A DNA stretch of 64,000 nucleotides from Persicaria tinctoria (lineage: Eukaryota; Streptophyta; Magnoliopsida; Caryophyllales; Polygonaceae). Position 1 is the stretch's first letter. Every line of letters begins with the position of its first letter. The notes under the pieces are model-generated. The model had not been told where the DNA came from. It ran no database searches and worked only from the letters and a program-made list of their open reading frames with translations. The DNA lies in contig JBANSL010000004.1 of NCBI GenBank assembly GCA_037127255.1, forward strand, positions 52,463,702-52,527,701, in the 5' to 3' direction. The translations under genes and the position numbers were made by a program. Shown piece by piece: positions 63,122 to 64,000 of this stretch.

Positions 63122-64000
63122 GAACTTTGTGCGTGTGAGATATCGAGCACGTTCAAAGTTCCATATTGTGCTATTTGTGCACGTTTTTTGTTTCCAGCGG
63201 ACCTGGCTTAAGAGAGCCTTTATTGTTTGATTTGTAGTCCGAAGAAAATTGGAACTTGTATTTATCGTTCCGATAAAAATTGATCATATATGAAAAGCAA
63301 TTCTACTTAGAACTCGCTTATGACCAACAAAATGCAATATGGTATGGGTATGTGAGACTCGGAAAAAATCTCCGTCTCTAAATTGGATTTCTGCTTTTCT
63401 GGCTTTTCAACCAGTTTGCTTTTGAGCTTTTAAACCGATTGGATTTTTGGCTTGTGTCATATTTGACTTTGACTTTTGCCGATTTGGTCTTTTGACTTTT
63501 GGCTAATTTGGTTTTGTGCTTCTGGTCGGAGATTTTCGACTTTAAGCTTGAATTTGGATTTGAAGATGTTCTTGTGAGGGACAAGAATTTAGTTTTGACG
63601 ACTTGGTGTCGTAGGCTTGAGCTTTTATCTTTTGACCGCTTTTAGTTTGCTTGTCGGTCTTAGACTAAATTTGGTTTTGACGACTTTGTGTCGTGATCTT
63701 AGCTTTTGTAGCCTTTGTAGCCGAAGCTCTGTGATCAAAATCTCATATGAGATGATTTTGAAAAATGATACCCATACCATTTGAAGCCAAGATATTTGGT
63801 GGCTTTTTCTTTGAGTTTTTGTTTTGAGTTTTGGGGGCTTTAAAAGACCACATATATATAGATGATGTAGGCCAATTTTTGTTTGAGAGGGTTTGAAGAG
63901 TTCTGGGAGGCTTGGACCTTTTTGGTTTTGAGAGAGAAAAAAAACATTGACCATTTAGTTAGTCAAGTTTTGAGGCAATTTTTGGTTTGCGATTCCTTGG
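63122..64000. other. No gene; internal sequence of a probable LTR element with small hairpins
   Basis: Low-complexity T/G-rich sequence that gives Lys/Ser-rich shadow frames on -. Two identical small hairpins, ACGAC/GTCGT with 5-nt loops TTGGT and TTTGT, occur at 63,598-63,612 and 63,680-63,694. No protein domain. Confidence 0.4.

Overview
This is a plant nuclear window, probably from a eudicot. The evidence is GT-AG introns in an AT-rich background, plant-type LTR retrotransposons with plant primer-binding sites, L1-type LINEs with an RNase H tail, CACTA, MULE, hAT and Stowaway elements, and one intact plant gene for a UBA-domain protein. Apart from that gene (36,658-39,538, five exons, 209 aa), nearly everything recognisable is a transposable element or debris. 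I had no searches; family calls rest on motifs, splice sites, terminal repeats and target-site duplications (TSDs) read by eye.

Left block, about 1.18-36.39 kb: a nest four levels deep. The outer element is a Mutator-like element (MULE-1). Its left terminal region is near 1,180-1,640 and its right one near 36,236-36,394. It carries two convergent genes: a plant-mobile-domain (PMD) gene on + (exons 1,672-32,731) and a FAR1/MULE transposase fused to an OTU cysteine-protease domain on - (36,166-32,956). A Copia element (LTRs 2,381 and 30,080, TSD GAATG) sits in PMD intron 1. The Copia left LTR is split by a CACTA-like element (2,516-11,419) that holds captured host exons, all readable on -, including a CTNNBL1-like piece. 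The Copia leader is split by a second MULE (12,417-25,728). That MULE contains a very young Gypsy element (18,741-25,468, two 1,297-bp LTRs, TSD GCCAG) encoding only Gag-protease.

Middle: the UBA gene begins about 265 bp beyond the right end of MULE-1. After a SINE-like duplication comes an RNase H fragment split by a degenerate L1 LINE on - (41,031-49,986, 16-bp TSD). The LINE is itself split by a CACTA element (43,928-47,720, TSD CGA).

Right block: a 1.4-kb internally deleted Copia (50,464-51,907, TSD GATGT); a LINE on + carrying ORF2 only (52,300-56,425, 17-bp TSD); Copia RT-RNase H on - (57,950-59,093) followed by hAT-like sequence; a hairpin-rich stretch (59.8-60.8 kb); an hAT MITE (62,640-62,825, TSD TTTGCTCC); and a probable LTR boundary at 63,111.

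The most unusual signal is not a gene. Several unrelated elements carry series of tiny inverted repeats in which the loop stays constant while the arms change from site to site but remain complementary. The clearest is a CTGAA/CAGAA/TAGAA loop series with about 30 sites through the Copia element. Others are GCTCCCAA loops in the MULE-1 ends, CTACGTA/TACGTAG pairs at 59.9-60.8 kb and GC palindromes shared by the Gypsy LTR and its gag. A second unusual signal is three tRNA-shaped sequences with intact A and B boxes whose anticodon arms fold best with a 4-nt loop.
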